From the NCBI RefSeq assembly GCF_019931195.1, contig NZ_JAIOUO010000006.1:310001-374000 (forward strand): a stretch of DNA of 64,000 nt, given 5' to 3'. The position numbers were made by a program, and so were the translations under genes. Numbering within the stretch: the stretch's first letter is position 1; each line of letters opens with the position of its first letter. The stretch comes from Marinobacter sp. F4216. Its GTDB lineage: Bacteria; Pseudomonadota; Gammaproteobacteria; Pseudomonadales; Oleiphilaceae. The notes under the pieces were generated by a model. It searched no databases. It saw nothing but the letters and a program-made list of their open reading frames with translations, and was not told the origin of the DNA. Below, in pieces: positions 1 through 9,573 of the stretch.

Positions 1-421
1 CGGTTTGCCTTATGAAGCCTGCTGCCAGCCGGCCCACGCCGGGCAGGCCCCGGACACCCCCGAAGCGCTGATGCGTTCCCGCTACAGCGCCTTTGTTCTC
101 GGGCTTGTCGATTACCTGCTGGCCTCCTGGCACGCCAGCACCCGGCCGGGTTCTCTGAACCTGGACGATTCGCCCCGATGGGCCTCGCTGCAGGTGCTGG
201 ATCAACAGCAACGCGGTGACCGGGGGCAGGTACATTTCAGGGCGATGTATCAGGCAGGTTCTGGCTGGGGATTTCTGGAAGAGCGCTCGGACTTCGTGCG
301 GGAAGGCGGCCGCTGGTTTTATGTCTCCGGTGATACCGAGGAAGGCGTTCTGAAACCGGGCCGGAACGATCCCTGCCCCTGTGGCAGCGGGAGAAAGTAC
401 AAAGCCTGCTGCCTGAGGTAG
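1..421 (+). CDS. YchJ-like SEC-C motif protein, 5' end cut by the window edge
   Basis: The reading frame is already open at base 2 (Gly-Leu-Pro-Tyr-Glu-Ala-Cys-Cys), so the true start lies upstream. The visible TTG at base 5 is not a credible start, because it would cut a Cys-rich SEC-C motif in half. The protein ends in a complete SEC-C motif ([13 protein letters not shown]), which binds zinc. The central part ([20 protein letters not shown]) matches the NTF2-like middle domain of the YchJ/UPF0225 family. Family members have one SEC-C motif at each end, as here. The biological role is unknown in the family. It stands alone, followed by an 85 bp spacer. Confidence 0.85.
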   Translation, partial: GLPYEACCQPAHAGQAPDTPEALMRSRYSAFVLGLVDYLLASWHASTRPGSLNLDDSPRWASLQVLDQQQRGDRGQVHFRAMYQAGSGWGFLEERSDFVREGGRWFYVSGDTEEGVLKPGRNDPCPCGSGRKYKACCLR

Positions 422-520
422 AGACAGCAGGCCTACCAAGAGGTGCCAAAGCCCGTCCCGGCCCGGCAGGCTGGTCTATACTGACGCCCGACGGTCGCTG
501 AGCAGGCAATGGAGGGTGCC

Positions 521-1525
521 ATGGCAAAACGAATTGTGATCTGCGCAGACGGGACCTGGAACCGGCCCGAAGAAGATCTTCAGAAGGATTTCCCTACCAA
601 CGTCCTGCGCATGGCGCGGGCGATTCGTCCGGTGGCCAGTGACGGCACCGATCAGCAGGTGTTCTACGACTGGGGGATTGGCTCTTACTACCAGACGGTG
701 GTTGGCGGAGTAACCGGCCAGGGTATCCACAAAAACATCATGGATGCGTACCGCTACATCGTGCAGAACTACGAGGCCGGGGCTGAGCTCTATTTCTTCG
801 GTTTCAGTCGCGGCGCCTATACCGTGAGGTCCCTGTGTGGGCTGATCAACAACTGCGGCATACTCAAGCGCCCCAATGCCCCGTTGATTCAGGAAGCCTT
901 CGAGCATTACAAGCGGACCAGCAAGCCTTTTGCACCGGAAGGCGAGAAATCAGTGCAGTTCCGGAAAAAACACTGCCACCCGTCCCGGAAAATCACCTTC
1001 GTGGGTGTCTGGGATACCGTCGGTGCGCTGGGTGTGCCGTTTTCTCTGCTGGGACTGTTTGAACGCACCGATGAGTTCTACGACACCAAGCTGGGGCCCA
1101 ATGTTGCTTTCGCCCGCCATGCCCTGGCCATCGATGAACGCCGGGAGGATTTCGAGCCTACACTCTGGCAGCCACGGGCCGGTCTGGATCTGAAGCAGGT
1201 CTGGTTTGCCGGTTCCCACAGTGACATCGGGGGCGGATACGAACCGGACGATAAAGGCCTGTTCAGTTCCGACATTGCACTGGCCTGGATGATTGACGAA
1301 GCGGCGGCAGTGGGCCTGGATATCGAGCCCCACCTGCCCAAGGGCGCCAGGCCCGATGCCCGGGCCAAACTGCATAACTCCCGCCGACACATATTCCGGT
1401 TCAAGAAGCCGTTGATCCGTGACCTTGACCCCGAGGGCATCGACACCAGCATCCACCCCTCAGTGCATGAACGCTGGAAGAAGGATCCGGAGTACCGGCC
1501 ACCCAACCTGAAACCTCAGGACTGA
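521..1525 (+). CDS. DUF2235 alpha/beta-hydrolase (Tle1-like phospholipase fold)
   Basis: A 334-residue protein. The ATG at 521 is chosen over the one at 509 because GGAGGG at 511-516 forms its ribosome binding site. It opens with the ICADGTWNRP signature of DUF2235. The nucleophile elbow is GFSRG (Ser96), followed by GVWDTVG (Asp165) and FAGSHSDIGGGY (His233), which look like a Ser-Asp-His triad. In the family, some members are type VI secretion phospholipase effectors (Tle1) and others are stand-alone housekeeping hydrolases. There is no signal peptide, no VgrG or immunity partner, and no toxin-style fusion here. A cytosolic lipase or esterase role is therefore the safer guess. The 3' end overlaps the convergent DCC gene by 10 bp. 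Confidence 0.85.
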   Translation: MAKRIVICADGTWNRPEEDLQKDFPTNVLRMARAIRPVASDGTDQQVFYDWGIGSYYQTVVGGVTGQGIHKNIMDAYRYIVQNYEAGAELYFFGFSRGAYTVRSLCGLINNCGILKRPNAPLIQEAFEHYKRTSKPFAPEGEKSVQFRKKHCHPSRKITFVGVWDTVGALGVPFSLLGLFERTDEFYDTKLGPNVAFARHALAIDERREDFEPTLWQPRAGLDLKQVWFAGSHSDIGGGYEPDDKGLFSSDIALAWMIDEAAAVGLDIEPHLPKGARPDARAKLHNSRRHIFRFKKPLIRDLDPEGIDTSIHPSVHERWKKDPEYRPPNLKPQD

Positions 1526-1893
1526 TCGGGTGATTGCCGCACAGCACACTGATATTTGCGCTCATACCGGCGATCGGCCCAGTTCTCGTAGACCCGGGTA
1601 GCGATGGCAAACACGCCGGGCCAGAGCAGTGGCTTGAACAGCACGCCAAACCGGGTGTGGGACCAGGCCCGAACGTTGGCCCGAAGGCCAACCACCCAGT
1701 GGCCGTCGCTGGTTCTCAGGTGCAACCGGCGCAGCAGCAATTCACGGCTCGGGATTCCGGCGGCCACTTTGTCGGATTTGTGAATGTCGACGAAGCTCAA
1801 TCCGCCGGTCTGAAGCTTGCGCAGGGTGTGTATTTCTCGCCGGCACAAGGGGCAGCGCCCGTCGTAAAACAGTGTGTCGCCCTGATTCGTCAT
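1516..1893 (-). CDS. DCC-family thiol-disulfide oxidoreductase (DUF393)
   Basis: A 125-residue protein. Start ATG at 1893 is preceded by GGGAGG at good spacing. An upstream in-frame TTG would place the RBS inside the gene. The diagnostic motif is FYDGRCPLC near residues 9-17, giving Cys14-x-x-Cys17 in a thioredoxin-like fold. The family is predicted to carry out thiol-disulfide exchange, but substrates are mostly unknown. The C-terminus is basic and Trp/Tyr-rich. The gene converges on the DUF2235 gene with a 10 bp overlap, so the two are probably transcribed separately. Confidence 0.85.
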   Translation of the reverse strand: MTNQGDTLFYDGRCPLCRREIHTLRKLQTGGLSFVDIHKSDKVAAGIPSRELLLRRLHLRTSDGHWVVGLRANVRAWSHTRFGVLFKPLLWPGVFAIATRVYENWADRRYERKYQCAVRQSPDQS

Positions 1894-2072
1894 AGGACCT
1901 CCCAACCAGCCAGACTCCTGAACCTGTGAAGTTCTGAAGTAGGTACGCCGTTGCGCCGTAAACCAGATGAGTCGTCGTGGAGCGGGGGCTTTCCGTGGGC
2001 GTTCGTTGCAAGCTACTATTCGGGCACATGGAATAAAAAAGATCGTAAAAACAACTCCGAAGGATGCCCAAC

Positions 2073-3140
2073 ATGATCAAACGTCTGACTTACGGGTTGG
2101 TGGCTTTGCTGTTGCTTGCTGCCGGGCCGCTCAGCCATGCCCAGGAAACCCACACCTTACGTCTGGCCCAGACCTGGGGGCCCAACACGCCTATTCTGGC
2201 GGAAACGGTGCAGCACATGGCCGATATGGCGGAAACGATGTCTGATGGCCGCCTGCAGATCCGCATCGATCCGGCCAACAAGCATAAAGCCCCGTTTGGC
2301 ATTTTCGACCTGGTGCGCAACGGGCAGTACGACATGGGGCACACCGCCTCCTATTACTACAAGGGAAGCATTCCCAACGCCATGTTCTTTACCACCGTGC
2401 CCTTTGGCATGATCGCGCCGGAGCAATATGCCTGGTTCTATCATGGCGAGGGCATGGAACTGATGCGCAAGGTGTACGAGCCTTTTGGCCTGCTGTCGTT
2501 TCCCGGTGGTAACACCGGCAACCAGATGGGCGGTTGGTTTCGCAAGGAGATCAATGCCGTAGAGGATCTGGACGGCCTGAAGATGCGGATTCCGGGCTTC
2601 GCCGGTGAAGTCATGGCAGAACTGGGCGTGGCGGTAACGAACATCCCGCCGGGCGAACTGTATACCTCGCTGGAGCGCGGAACCATCGATGCGGTGGAAT
2701 GGGTCGGGCCTGCGTTGGACTTCAATATGGGCTTCCACCAGATTGCGAACTACTATTACTCCGGATGGCAGGAGCCTGGTGCCGAGGTTCAGTTCCTGAT
2801 CAGTCAGAAGAGCTGGGAGAAGCTGCCGCCCGATCTGCAGGAGATTCTGCGCGTCGCCATGCGCACTGCGGCCTACGATATGTACATCCAAAGCACGCAC
2901 GCAAGTGGTGAAGCCTGGAGCCGGATGAAGGACGATTACCCGGATGTGACACACCGGACGTTCCCGGCGGAGGTGATCGAAGCCCTGCGAGCAGCCACCA
3001 ATAAGCGCCTGAAAGAGGTGGCCGAAGGTGACCCGCTGGCGCAGGAAATCATCTCATCCCAGCGCAACTATCTGAAGCAGGTTCGGCAGTGGACCAATAT
3101 TTCTGATAAGGCCTATCTGGACAGCGTCGCCGGCGAATAA
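2073..3140 (+). CDS. TakP-like TRAP transporter solute-binding protein (orphan)
   Basis: A 355-residue periplasmic binding protein of the DctP superfamily. The ATG at 2073 is preferred over 2064 because AAGGA lies 8 bases before it and the mature signal peptide begins MIKRLTYGLVALLLL, ending near SHAQ. The middle carries GGWFRKEI, GLKMRIPGFAGEV and GTIDAVEWVGP. These are hallmarks of the TakP subgroup, which binds 2-oxoacids such as pyruvate with sodium. No membrane subunit (DctQ/DctM type) lies next to it. The tea permeases 4.5 kb away have their own binding protein. It must borrow a distant permease or act as an orphan sensor component. A GC-rich hairpin follows the stop codon. Ligand assignment is inference. 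Confidence 0.87.
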   Translation: MIKRLTYGLVALLLLAAGPLSHAQETHTLRLAQTWGPNTPILAETVQHMADMAETMSDGRLQIRIDPANKHKAPFGIFDLVRNGQYDMGHTASYYYKGSIPNAMFFTTVPFGMIAPEQYAWFYHGEGMELMRKVYEPFGLLSFPGGNTGNQMGGWFRKEINAVEDLDGLKMRIPGFAGEVMAELGVAVTNIPPGELYTSLERGTIDAVEWVGPALDFNMGFHQIANYYYSGWQEPGAEVQFLISQKSWEKLPPDLQEILRVAMRTAAYDMYIQSTHASGEAWSRMKDDYPDVTHRTFPAEVIEALRAATNKRLKEVAEGDPLAQEIISSQRNYLKQVRQWTNISDKAYLDSVAGE

Positions 3141-3153
3141 ATTCCATTCATTC

Positions 3154-3178
3154 ACCCGGCGCGTCTGCGCCGGGTTTC
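3154..3178 (+). terminator. Intrinsic terminator after the TakP-like gene
   Basis: Arms ACCCGGCGC (3154-3162) and GCGCCGGGT (3167-3175) are perfectly complementary around a 4-base loop, followed by a short T run. It separates the binding-protein gene from potA, arguing for independent transcription. Confidence 0.7.
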
Positions 3179-3268
3179 GGAATATCCTGACATCCCCTTA
3201 TCACTGGCAAGCTTCTGTTGTCAGAGGCTTTCTGGAAGAATGGCGCCTTTTTTCAAGGGGGTGTGCCA

Positions 3269-4399
3269 ATGAAGAAGACATTGCTCTCGTTGAGCGGCCT
3301 GTCAAAGCATTTCGGTGATCGAACCGTACTGGATTCCCTCGATCTCGATATCCTGGACGGTGAGTTCATTACCTTGCTGGGCCCCTCCGGTTGCGGCAAG
3401 ACCACCCTGCTTCGGCTAATGGCCGGCTTCGAGCACCCTGACAGCGGCACAATAACCCTTGAAGGCACGGATCTGACCCATGTCGTGCCGGAATACCGCC
3501 CCTTGAATACCGTGTTCCAGCACTATGCGCTGTTTCCCCATATGTCGGTTTTCGACAACGTGGCCTATGGCCTGAAAATGGAAAAGCGCCCGAAGGATGA
3601 AATCCGCCAGCGGGTCAAAGACGTCCTCGACATGGTGCAGTTGGGGGAATTCGTTAACCGTAAACCCCACCAGCTATCCGGTGGCCAGCAGCAGCGGGTG
3701 GCCATTGCCCGGGCCGTGGTCAAGCGCCCCCGACTGTTGTTGCTGGATGAGCCGCTGTCGGCGCTGGATTACAAACTTCGACGCACCATGCAGGGGGAAC
3801 TCAAACGTCTGCAGCGGGAGCTGGGCATTACCTTTGTGTTTGTCACCCACGACCAGGAGGAAGCCCTGTCCATGTCCGACCGGGTGGTGGTCATGAAAGA
3901 CGGCCTCGTCCAGCAGCTGGGTACACCTCGGGAAGTCTACGAACGGCCAGCAAATCTGTTTACTGCCAGGTTTGTCGGCGAGACCAATTTCTTGCCCGGC
4001 GTTGTCGAGAGCCAGGAAGACAACACCATTGTGGTAGACGTGCACGGGCTGAAGCGCCGGCTCCGTCGTCCGGAATTTACCATCCGGGATGGTCAGCAAC
4101 TGCATGTCCTTCTGCGCCCCGAAGATATCCGCGTGCTGGAGCCTGATGACGAAGGTGGACTGGTGGGCAAAGTGGTTGAGCGGAACTACAAGGGCAGCAC
4201 GCTGGATTCAGTGATTCACCTGGTGGATGGTACGGAGGTCCTGGCCAGTGAATTCTTTGACGAGGACGACCCCAACTTCGACTATCGTCTGGGCGAGCCG
4301 GTGAAGGTCAGTTGGGTGGATGGCTGGGAGTGGTTGTTGCCGGAAGAGGAAGGGGAAACTTCAGGATCGGTGGAAGAGGCGTTGCAAGCCGATGCATAG
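3269..4399 (+). CDS. potA: Spermidine/putrescine ABC transporter ATPase PotA
   Basis: A 376-residue ATPase. The ATG at 3269 follows AAGGGGG at 3255-3261. The in-frame TTG at 3218 has no comparable site. Walker A is GPSGCGKT (residues 38-45), the signature is LSGGQQQR (from 136), and Walker B is LLLLDEP (from 156), followed by the H-loop THDQEEA. The C-terminal TOBE-like region ([10 protein letters not shown] onward) is typical of PotA. It energises uptake of polyamines by the PotBC channel fed by PotD. It is the first gene of a tight potABCD operon and overlaps potB by 8 bp. The substrate could be spermidine, putrescine or a relative. The family call is firm. Confidence 0.93.
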   Translation: MKKTLLSLSGLSKHFGDRTVLDSLDLDILDGEFITLLGPSGCGKTTLLRLMAGFEHPDSGTITLEGTDLTHVVPEYRPLNTVFQHYALFPHMSVFDNVAYGLKMEKRPKDEIRQRVKDVLDMVQLGEFVNRKPHQLSGGQQQRVAIARAVVKRPRLLLLDEPLSALDYKLRRTMQGELKRLQRELGITFVFVTHDQEEALSMSDRVVVMKDGLVQQLGTPREVYERPANLFTARFVGETNFLPGVVESQEDNTIVVDVHGLKRRLRRPEFTIRDGQQLHVLLRPEDIRVLEPDDEGGLVGKVVERNYKGSTLDSVIHLVDGTEVLASEFFDEDDPNFDYRLGEPVKVSWVDGWEWLLPEEEGETSGSVEEALQADA

Positions 4400-5249
4400 T
4401 ATCCGCCAACAACCCTTTAAATACGCAGTCCTGGCTCTGGTCTGGGGCTGGTTGCTGTTTCTGGTTCTGGCACCCAACCTGATGGTGGTGGGTGCCAGCC
4501 TCATGACCCGAGACCCGTCGTCGTTCATTTCTCTGCCGCTCAACCTGGACGCCTACCGGCAGTTGATGGACCCCCTGTACCTCGAAGTTTTCCTTCACTC
4601 CCTGTACATGGCCGCGATTACGACCCTGATCTGCCTTCTGATCGGCTATCCCTTTGCCTGGGCGCTGTCCAAGGTGGGCAAGCAACGGCAGGTTTTGCTT
4701 ATTTTCCTGCTGATTGTGCCGTTCTGGACCAACTCTCTGGTCCGGACCTACGCGCTCAAACTGATTCTGGCCACCAATGGCCTGTTGAATAACGGCCTGA
4801 TGTCTCTTGGACTGATCGAAGAGCCGCTCAAGCTGCTCTACACCGAAGGTGCCGTCATCATTGGGCTGGTTTACCTGTTGCTGCCGTTCATGATCCTGCC
4901 GCTGTACTCGGTGTTTGATGACCTGCGGGAAGAACTTTTGCTGGCATCCCACGATCTGGGGGGCGGTCGTTGGCCAACCTTTATCCACGTCATTGTCCCG
5001 TTGACGCTACCGGGGGTCATCGCGGGTGTCATGCTGGTTCTGCTGCCTGCCATGGGTCTGTTCTTCGTGCCGGATATCCTCGGTGGTTCCCGCAATCTGC
5101 TGGTGGGCAATGTGATCAAGAATCAGTTTCTGGATGCCCGAAACTGGCCCTTCGGGGCGGCGGCCAGCATTGTGCTGACACTGGCCATGGCGGTGTTGCT
5201 GCTGGCGCACCGGGTCAGTAAGCGGCGTCTCGGGGAGGAAGGCGCATGA
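4392..5249 (+). CDS. potB: Polyamine ABC transporter permease PotB
   Basis: A 285-residue inner-membrane protein with about six predicted transmembrane segments. The ATG at 4392 gives an N-terminus ([19 protein letters not shown]) that runs straight into the first membrane helix. The upstream in-frame start at 4320 would add a very basic tail coded inside potA. The EAA-type loop contacting the ATPase is visible as [18 protein letters not shown]. It pairs with PotC to form the polyamine channel. It overlaps potA by 8 bp and potC by 4 bp (ATGA), indicating translational coupling. Confidence 0.92.
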   Translation: MHSIRQQPFKYAVLALVWGWLLFLVLAPNLMVVGASLMTRDPSSFISLPLNLDAYRQLMDPLYLEVFLHSLYMAAITTLICLLIGYPFAWALSKVGKQRQVLLIFLLIVPFWTNSLVRTYALKLILATNGLLNNGLMSLGLIEEPLKLLYTEGAVIIGLVYLLLPFMILPLYSVFDDLREELLLASHDLGGGRWPTFIHVIVPLTLPGVIAGVMLVLLPAMGLFFVPDILGGSRNLLVGNVIKNQFLDARNWPFGAAASIVLTLAMAVLLLAHRVSKRRLGEEGA

Positions 5250-6016
5250 TCCGCTGGTTGCCCCGTGCCTACCTGACGCTGGTTTATGTGCTGTTGTACG
5301 TGCCCATCCTGGTTCTGGTGGTGTTTTCATTCAACGAGTCCCGCACGGGCTATGCCTGGGGTGGGTTCAGCCTGCGCTGGTACGAGGCCCTGTTCAATAA
5401 CCCGGCTATGGTTCAGGCCATGTGGAACTCGTTGTGGCTGGCCCTGTCTGCAGCCACGGTATCTACCCTGATCGGCGCGCTGACTGCTCTGGCGCTGCAT
5501 CGGTACCGATTCCGGGGCAAGAAAGTACTCAATGGCATGCTCTTTGTGGTGATGATGTCGCCGGAAATTGTGCTGGCCATATCACTGCTTGCCCTGTTCC
5601 TGCTGGTAGGGCTGCAGTTGGGGTATGTGTCGCTGTTGCTGGCGCACGTCACCTTCTGTCTGCCGTTTGTGGTGATTACCGTTATGGCACGACTGAGCGG
5701 CTTTGATGAGAGCTTGCCGGAGGCAGCCCGGGATCTGGGGGCGACGGACTTCGTTATGACTCGCACGGTGCTGATTCCGGCCATCATGCCGGCCCTGCTG
5801 GCGGGCTGGCTGCTGGGATTCACACTGTCCCTGGATGACGTGGTGGTCAGCACCTTTGTGAGCGGCCCCAGTTATGAAATCTTGCCCTTGCGCATTTACT
5901 CGATGGTGCGCGTCGGCCTGAAACCAGAGGTAAATGCTCTGGGTACCCTGTTGCTGGTGTTTTCACTGGTAATGCTGATGTTGTCTCAATGGATCCTGAT
6001 AAGGAGTAAACGATGA
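5246..6016 (+). CDS. potC: Polyamine ABC transporter permease PotC
   Basis: A 256-residue membrane protein with about six hydrophobic helices, normal for PotC. The EAA loop reads SLPEAARDLGATD, where the coupling helix docks on PotA. It begins with ATGA overlapping the end of potB and ends with ATGA overlapping potD, whose AAGGAG ribosome binding site (6001-6006) sits in the last codons of this gene. It forms the second half of the transmembrane pathway with PotB. Confidence 0.92.
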   Translation: MIRWLPRAYLTLVYVLLYVPILVLVVFSFNESRTGYAWGGFSLRWYEALFNNPAMVQAMWNSLWLALSAATVSTLIGALTALALHRYRFRGKKVLNGMLFVVMMSPEIVLAISLLALFLLVGLQLGYVSLLLAHVTFCLPFVVITVMARLSGFDESLPEAARDLGATDFVMTRTVLIPAIMPALLAGWLLGFTLSLDDVVVSTFVSGPSYEILPLRIYSMVRVGLKPEVNALGTLLLVFSLVMLMLSQWILIRSKR

Positions 6017-7053
6017 AAAAATTCGCACTGGCTGGTCTGCTGGCCGTCGTGCTGACCGGCTGTAGTTCCGAGGAGGCTCAGGTTCTCAACCTGTATAACT
6101 GGTCGGAATACATGCCACAGGAAGTGCTGGATCGTTTCCAGGAAGAGACGGGTATCCAGGTGGTTTACACCACCTACGACAGCAACGAAGCCATGTACGC
6201 CCGGCTCAAACTGCTGGACGACAGCGCGGCCTATGACCTGGCTGTGCCTTCTACCTATTATGTCAGCAAGATGCGGCAGGAAGACCTGCTGATGCCGATT
6301 GATCGAAGCAAGATCGAGGGTTTTGATAACCTGGACCAGGACCTGGTCAACCTGGATGTGGATCCGGACAACGAGTACAGCATTCCTTTCCTCTGGGGCA
6401 CCACCGGCCTGGGTGTGGACACCGCCGATGTGGATGGTGAGCCGGTCAAGGCCTGGGAAGATCTGTGGGATGAGCGCTTCGAGGGCCGGGTGAACCTGAC
6501 CAACGATATGCGGGAAGTGTTCCACGTCGGCCTGCGGGTCTTGGGCTACTCCGGCAACAGCACCAACCCGGAAGAGATCGAAGCCGCCTACGAGAAACTG
6601 AAAGCGTTGATGCCGTCGGTCCGTACCTTTAACTCCGATGCGCCCCGAATGCCCTTCCTGGAGGGCGAAGCCGACGTTGGCATGATCTGGAACGGTGAGG
6701 CCGTAATGGGACAGGAAACCCTGCCGTCCCTGGAATACGTCTATCCGGAAGAAGGCATCATCGCCTGGCTCGACAGCTTCGTGATCCCGAAGAATGCAAA
6801 GAACCCGGAAGCGGCGCACAAGTTCATCAGTTTTGTACTGCGACCGGAAATCTCGGCCCTGATCAGCGAGGACATCGGTTACGCTTCGCCGAACCTGGCG
6901 GCCCGGGAACTTCTGCCACCCGAGATCGCCAGCAACCGGGCCAGCTATCCGACGCCGGATGATATGGCCAACGCAGAATTCCAGACGGATATTGGCGATG
7001 AAGCCCTGCAAGTTTATGCAAAATACTGGGAGATGTTGAAATCTGGCCGGTAA
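6013..7053 (+). CDS. potD: Polyamine-binding lipoprotein PotD
   Basis: A 346-residue extracytoplasmic binding protein. The N-terminus MKKFALAGLLAVVLTGCSS is a lipoprotein signal with lipobox LTGC. The mature protein would be lipid-anchored, unlike the freely periplasmic E. coli PotD. LNLYNWSEYMP and FNSDAPRMPFLEGEADVGMIWNGE are strongly PotD/PotF-like. It delivers spermidine or putrescine to PotBC. It is the last gene of the operon, coupled to potC through ATGA, and is followed by a strong terminator. Specificity between spermidine and putrescine cannot be read safely by eye. Confidence 0.92.
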   Translation: MKKFALAGLLAVVLTGCSSEEAQVLNLYNWSEYMPQEVLDRFQEETGIQVVYTTYDSNEAMYARLKLLDDSAAYDLAVPSTYYVSKMRQEDLLMPIDRSKIEGFDNLDQDLVNLDVDPDNEYSIPFLWGTTGLGVDTADVDGEPVKAWEDLWDERFEGRVNLTNDMREVFHVGLRVLGYSGNSTNPEEIEAAYEKLKALMPSVRTFNSDAPRMPFLEGEADVGMIWNGEAVMGQETLPSLEYVYPEEGIIAWLDSFVIPKNAKNPEAAHKFISFVLRPEISALISEDIGYASPNLAARELLPPEIASNRASYPTPDDMANAEFQTDIGDEALQVYAKYWEMLKSGR

Positions 7054-7070
7054 TCGGCGCAGATGGAAAC

Positions 7071-7100
7071 AAAAACGGAGGCCGCTGGCCTCCGTTTTTT
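7071..7100 (+). terminator. Bidirectional terminator between potD and teaD
   Basis: The arms ACGGAGGCC and GGCCTCCGT flank a 3-base loop, with TTTTTT following on the plus strand. On the minus strand the hairpin is followed by TTTTTG. It can close both the pot operon (plus) and the tea operon (minus), which converge here. Confidence 0.85.
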
Positions 7101-7109
7101 ATGGCGGGT

Positions 7110-7550
7110 TTATACGATCAGAACGGGGCATTTGCTGTGTGAAGCAATCCGGTGGGACACGCTGCCGAGCACCAGGCCATCCCTGTCGCTGTTTGTGCCA
7201 TGGGAGCCAGTCACTATCAGATCAGCTTCCTTGTCCTGGGCAAAGGCCACAATGGTTTTGGATGGCTTACCGCCTTTGACGAACCCCCGAACTGAGTCCG
7301 CGCCCTGGGCCTTGGCGAACTCCTTGGCGTGGTTGACCACTTCCCGTGCGTATTCTGAGAGAATCTTGTCCGGGATATCCATACCCGCTGGCCGGTCGAT
7401 GGACAGGGATGCCTCAAACAGGCTGTGATGCTTGTAGACGCACAACAGATAGATTTCAGCGCCGGTCAGTTTCTGCAGCTCCACCGCTTTTCCCAACGCT
7501 TTGAGTGCGTTCTTGGAGCCGTCCACAGCAACCAGGATCCTGTTGAACAT
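7110..7550 (-). CDS. teaD: TeaD-like universal stress protein of the ectoine TRAP operon
   Basis: A 146-residue UspA-fold protein starting [12 protein letters not shown]. The ATP-binding loop is [18 protein letters not shown] near the C-terminus, so it belongs to the ATP-binding Usp class. It is the last gene after teaA-teaB-teaC, the same position as teaD in Halomonas elongata. There the protein binds ATP, oligomerises and lowers ectoine uptake by TeaABC. Position plus family makes a TeaD role likely here. It is 36 bp downstream of teaC and presumably co-transcribed. Confidence 0.88.
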   Translation of the reverse strand: MFNRILVAVDGSKNALKALGKAVELQKLTGAEIYLLCVYKHHSLFEASLSIDRPAGMDIPDKILSEYAREVVNHAKEFAKAQGADSVRGFVKGGKPSKTIVAFAQDKEADLIVTGSHGTNSDRDGLVLGSVSHRIASHSKCPVLIV

Positions 7551-7586
7551 GGCTTTCTCCTTGAGCGATTCCGGTCAGCACCCTCG

Positions 7587-8873
7587 CTAATCCCGGAAGG
7601 CAAGATCACGCAGGAACAGGGCAATGTCCGGGAATGCAATGATCAGCCCTGCTGCAGCGACCAGCATGAAAATAAATGGAGGCGTGCCCCGGATAACCTC
7701 AAGATAGGGGCGCTTGAATATGGCTATGGCGGTGAATATGTCACAGCCAAACGGCGGCGTGGCCGAACCAATGGCCACCTGCAAGGTAATCAGAACGCCC
7801 ACCAGTACCGGGTCCAGCCCGGTCGATTCTATGGCGGGTGCGAAGATCGGTGTCAGTACCAGGATTACTACAATCGGGTCCACGAACATACAGGCGATAA
7901 AGAACGCCACGCAGATGGCGATCAATACGCCGACCGGGCCTGCCTCGTTAACGCCAACGGCCGACAGGATGGCCTGGGGGATCTGGGCAAATGAAATGAT
8001 CCAGGAAAATCCGTTGCCCACGGCCACCAGAATAAACACCACCGCCGTGATCAGACCTGTGGATTTGGCAATCTTGTAAACGTCAGCGAGTTTCAGGGAG
8101 CGGAATACCACGAATTCCAGCAGGAAGGCGTAGAGCACGCACACAGCCGCAGCCTCGGTCGGGCTGAAAATGCCCCCGTAGATACCGCCAACGATTATGA
8201 CCGGGAAAAACAGCGGCCAGGTGGCCTCCCGCACCGCGACCGCCCGCTGACCCCAGCTGGCCTTCTCCTCGGTGGGAACGTTGTTCCTGTAGGCGTAAAT
8301 GAGACAGTAGATAGAGAACATGAACAGGATCAGAATGCCCGGTCCGATACCGGCGATGAACAGCTCGGCGATAGATGTTTCGGAAATAACCCCGTAAATG
8401 ATCATGCCGATACTGGGGGGAATCAGGAAGGCAATGTCACTGGCGTTGATAATCAGGGCCAGGGTGAACGGATCGGAATAACCGGCCTTGAGCATTTTCG
8501 GCCGAAGCGGGGAGCCCACGGCAACCACCGTTGCCTGGGTAGAGCCGGAAACTGCGCCAAACAGCGTACAGGAGGTGGCGGTACTGATGGCCAGGCCACC
8601 TTTCACATGGCCGATGAAGGCCATCACCATATTGATCAGGCGATCGGCCGACTGGCCCCGGGTCATGATGTCTGCCGCCAGTATGAACATGGGGACGGCA
8701 ATCAGGGAGGCGGGTCGAATACCGCCCATCATTTGCTGGACAAAGGTCCCCATCTGGCTAAAGCCATCAAACATCATCACGAAGCCGTAGATTGCACCGG
8801 CTATCAGGGGAACCATCATCGGGAAGCCCAGTAGCAGCAGCCCGATCATGATCAGCATCATTATGGTGGCCAT
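7587..8873 (-). CDS. teaC: Ectoine TRAP transporter large permease TeaC
   Basis: A 428-residue protein of the DctM family, very hydrophobic throughout with roughly a dozen membrane helices. It starts MATIMMLIMIGLLLLGFPM. Family landmarks include GAVSGSTQATVVAVGSPL and the SPTEAAAV motif in the second repeat. It is the sodium-coupled transport subunit that works with TeaB and with TeaA-bound ectoine. It lies 36 bp after teaB and before teaD. The assignment to ectoine rests on the TeaA match upstream. Confidence 0.92.
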   Translation of the reverse strand: MATIMMLIMIGLLLLGFPMMVPLIAGAIYGFVMMFDGFSQMGTFVQQMMGGIRPASLIAVPMFILAADIMTRGQSADRLINMVMAFIGHVKGGLAISTATSCTLFGAVSGSTQATVVAVGSPLRPKMLKAGYSDPFTLALIINASDIAFLIPPSIGMIIYGVISETSIAELFIAGIGPGILILFMFSIYCLIYAYRNNVPTEEKASWGQRAVAVREATWPLFFPVIIVGGIYGGIFSPTEAAAVCVLYAFLLEFVVFRSLKLADVYKIAKSTGLITAVVFILVAVGNGFSWIISFAQIPQAILSAVGVNEAGPVGVLIAICVAFFIACMFVDPIVVILVLTPIFAPAIESTGLDPVLVGVLITLQVAIGSATPPFGCDIFTAIAIFKRPYLEVIRGTPPFIFMLVAAAGLIIAFPDIALFLRDLAFRD

Positions 8874-8909
8874 GGTTTTGTTTCCTTACCTGATATGAGC
8901 TGCTGGGTT

Positions 8910-9506
8910 TTACAGAACTTCCGTTTCAGTGTCGCTATAGCCATCTTTTACACCGGTGGACAGGTACACATCCTTGCTGGTGAGGTTTTTGATGGCGGTC
9001 AGGAGATACTGGATGCCGGTAATCGCAAAGCCGATGGGCGCCCAGACGTAAATCATCCAGATTTCGATGCCAAGCGCCGGCAGAATCCGGCCCCGGCCAT
9101 ACAGGGTTTCGATGTACTGGTATGAGTAGTAGCAGAGGAAGAACATCACCGCCGAGGTGAACAGGGCAATAAAGATCATCAGCGCCTTGCGCGCCTTGTG
9201 CGGCAGAGCATCGTAAACGGCAGACATGCGAATATGGCGGCCGTGACGGGCTGCGTAGCCGATGCCAGCGAAGGTGATCAGTATGATGAGAATCCGGTTA
9301 ATTTCACCGGAGAAAAACAACCCTTCCCCAAACACATAGCGGGCGATCACGTTTACGCAGGTGTTGATGGCCATCAGGATCACGCCGAGGGCCAACATGA
9401 CGGCCTCTATTTTGCTGATCCAGGTGTCGATGGTACCCAGGAAACCGGGCAAGCCCGACTGGTAGCCGCTCGTATCGTCCGTGAGATCCGGGGAATTCTC
9501 GGCCAT
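8910..9506 (-). CDS. teaB: Ectoine TRAP transporter small permease TeaB
   Basis: A 198-residue DctQ-family protein with four hydrophobic segments after an approximately 30-residue polar N-terminus. The family motif region is seen at [16 protein letters not shown] and [17 protein letters not shown]. It associates with TeaC in the inner membrane and is required for TRAP function. It sits between teaA and teaC. The 107 bp gap to teaA carries a perfect hairpin that may reduce its expression relative to the binding protein. Confidence 0.9.
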   Translation of the reverse strand: MAENSPDLTDDTSGYQSGLPGFLGTIDTWISKIEAVMLALGVILMAINTCVNVIARYVFGEGLFFSGEINRILIILITFAGIGYAARHGRHIRMSAVYDALPHKARKALMIFIALFTSAVMFFLCYYSYQYIETLYGRGRILPALGIEIWMIYVWAPIGFAITGIQYLLTAIKNLTSKDVYLSTGVKDGYSDTETEVL

Positions 9507-9573
9507 GGAATGCTCTCCAGAACTTGCTGCCCCGAACGGAAGGCCAGGCCCCCGTGGGGTGTGGTTGAAGCTA

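Noticed and set aside
2157-2954. A 265-codon minus-strand open frame within the TakP-like gene
   Set aside because: Antisense shadow; the plus-strand frame has a signal peptide and family motifs.
5986-7011. A long minus-strand open frame over potD
   Set aside because: It mirrors the potD coding sequence. The pot operon overlaps and PotD motifs leave no doubt which strand is coding.
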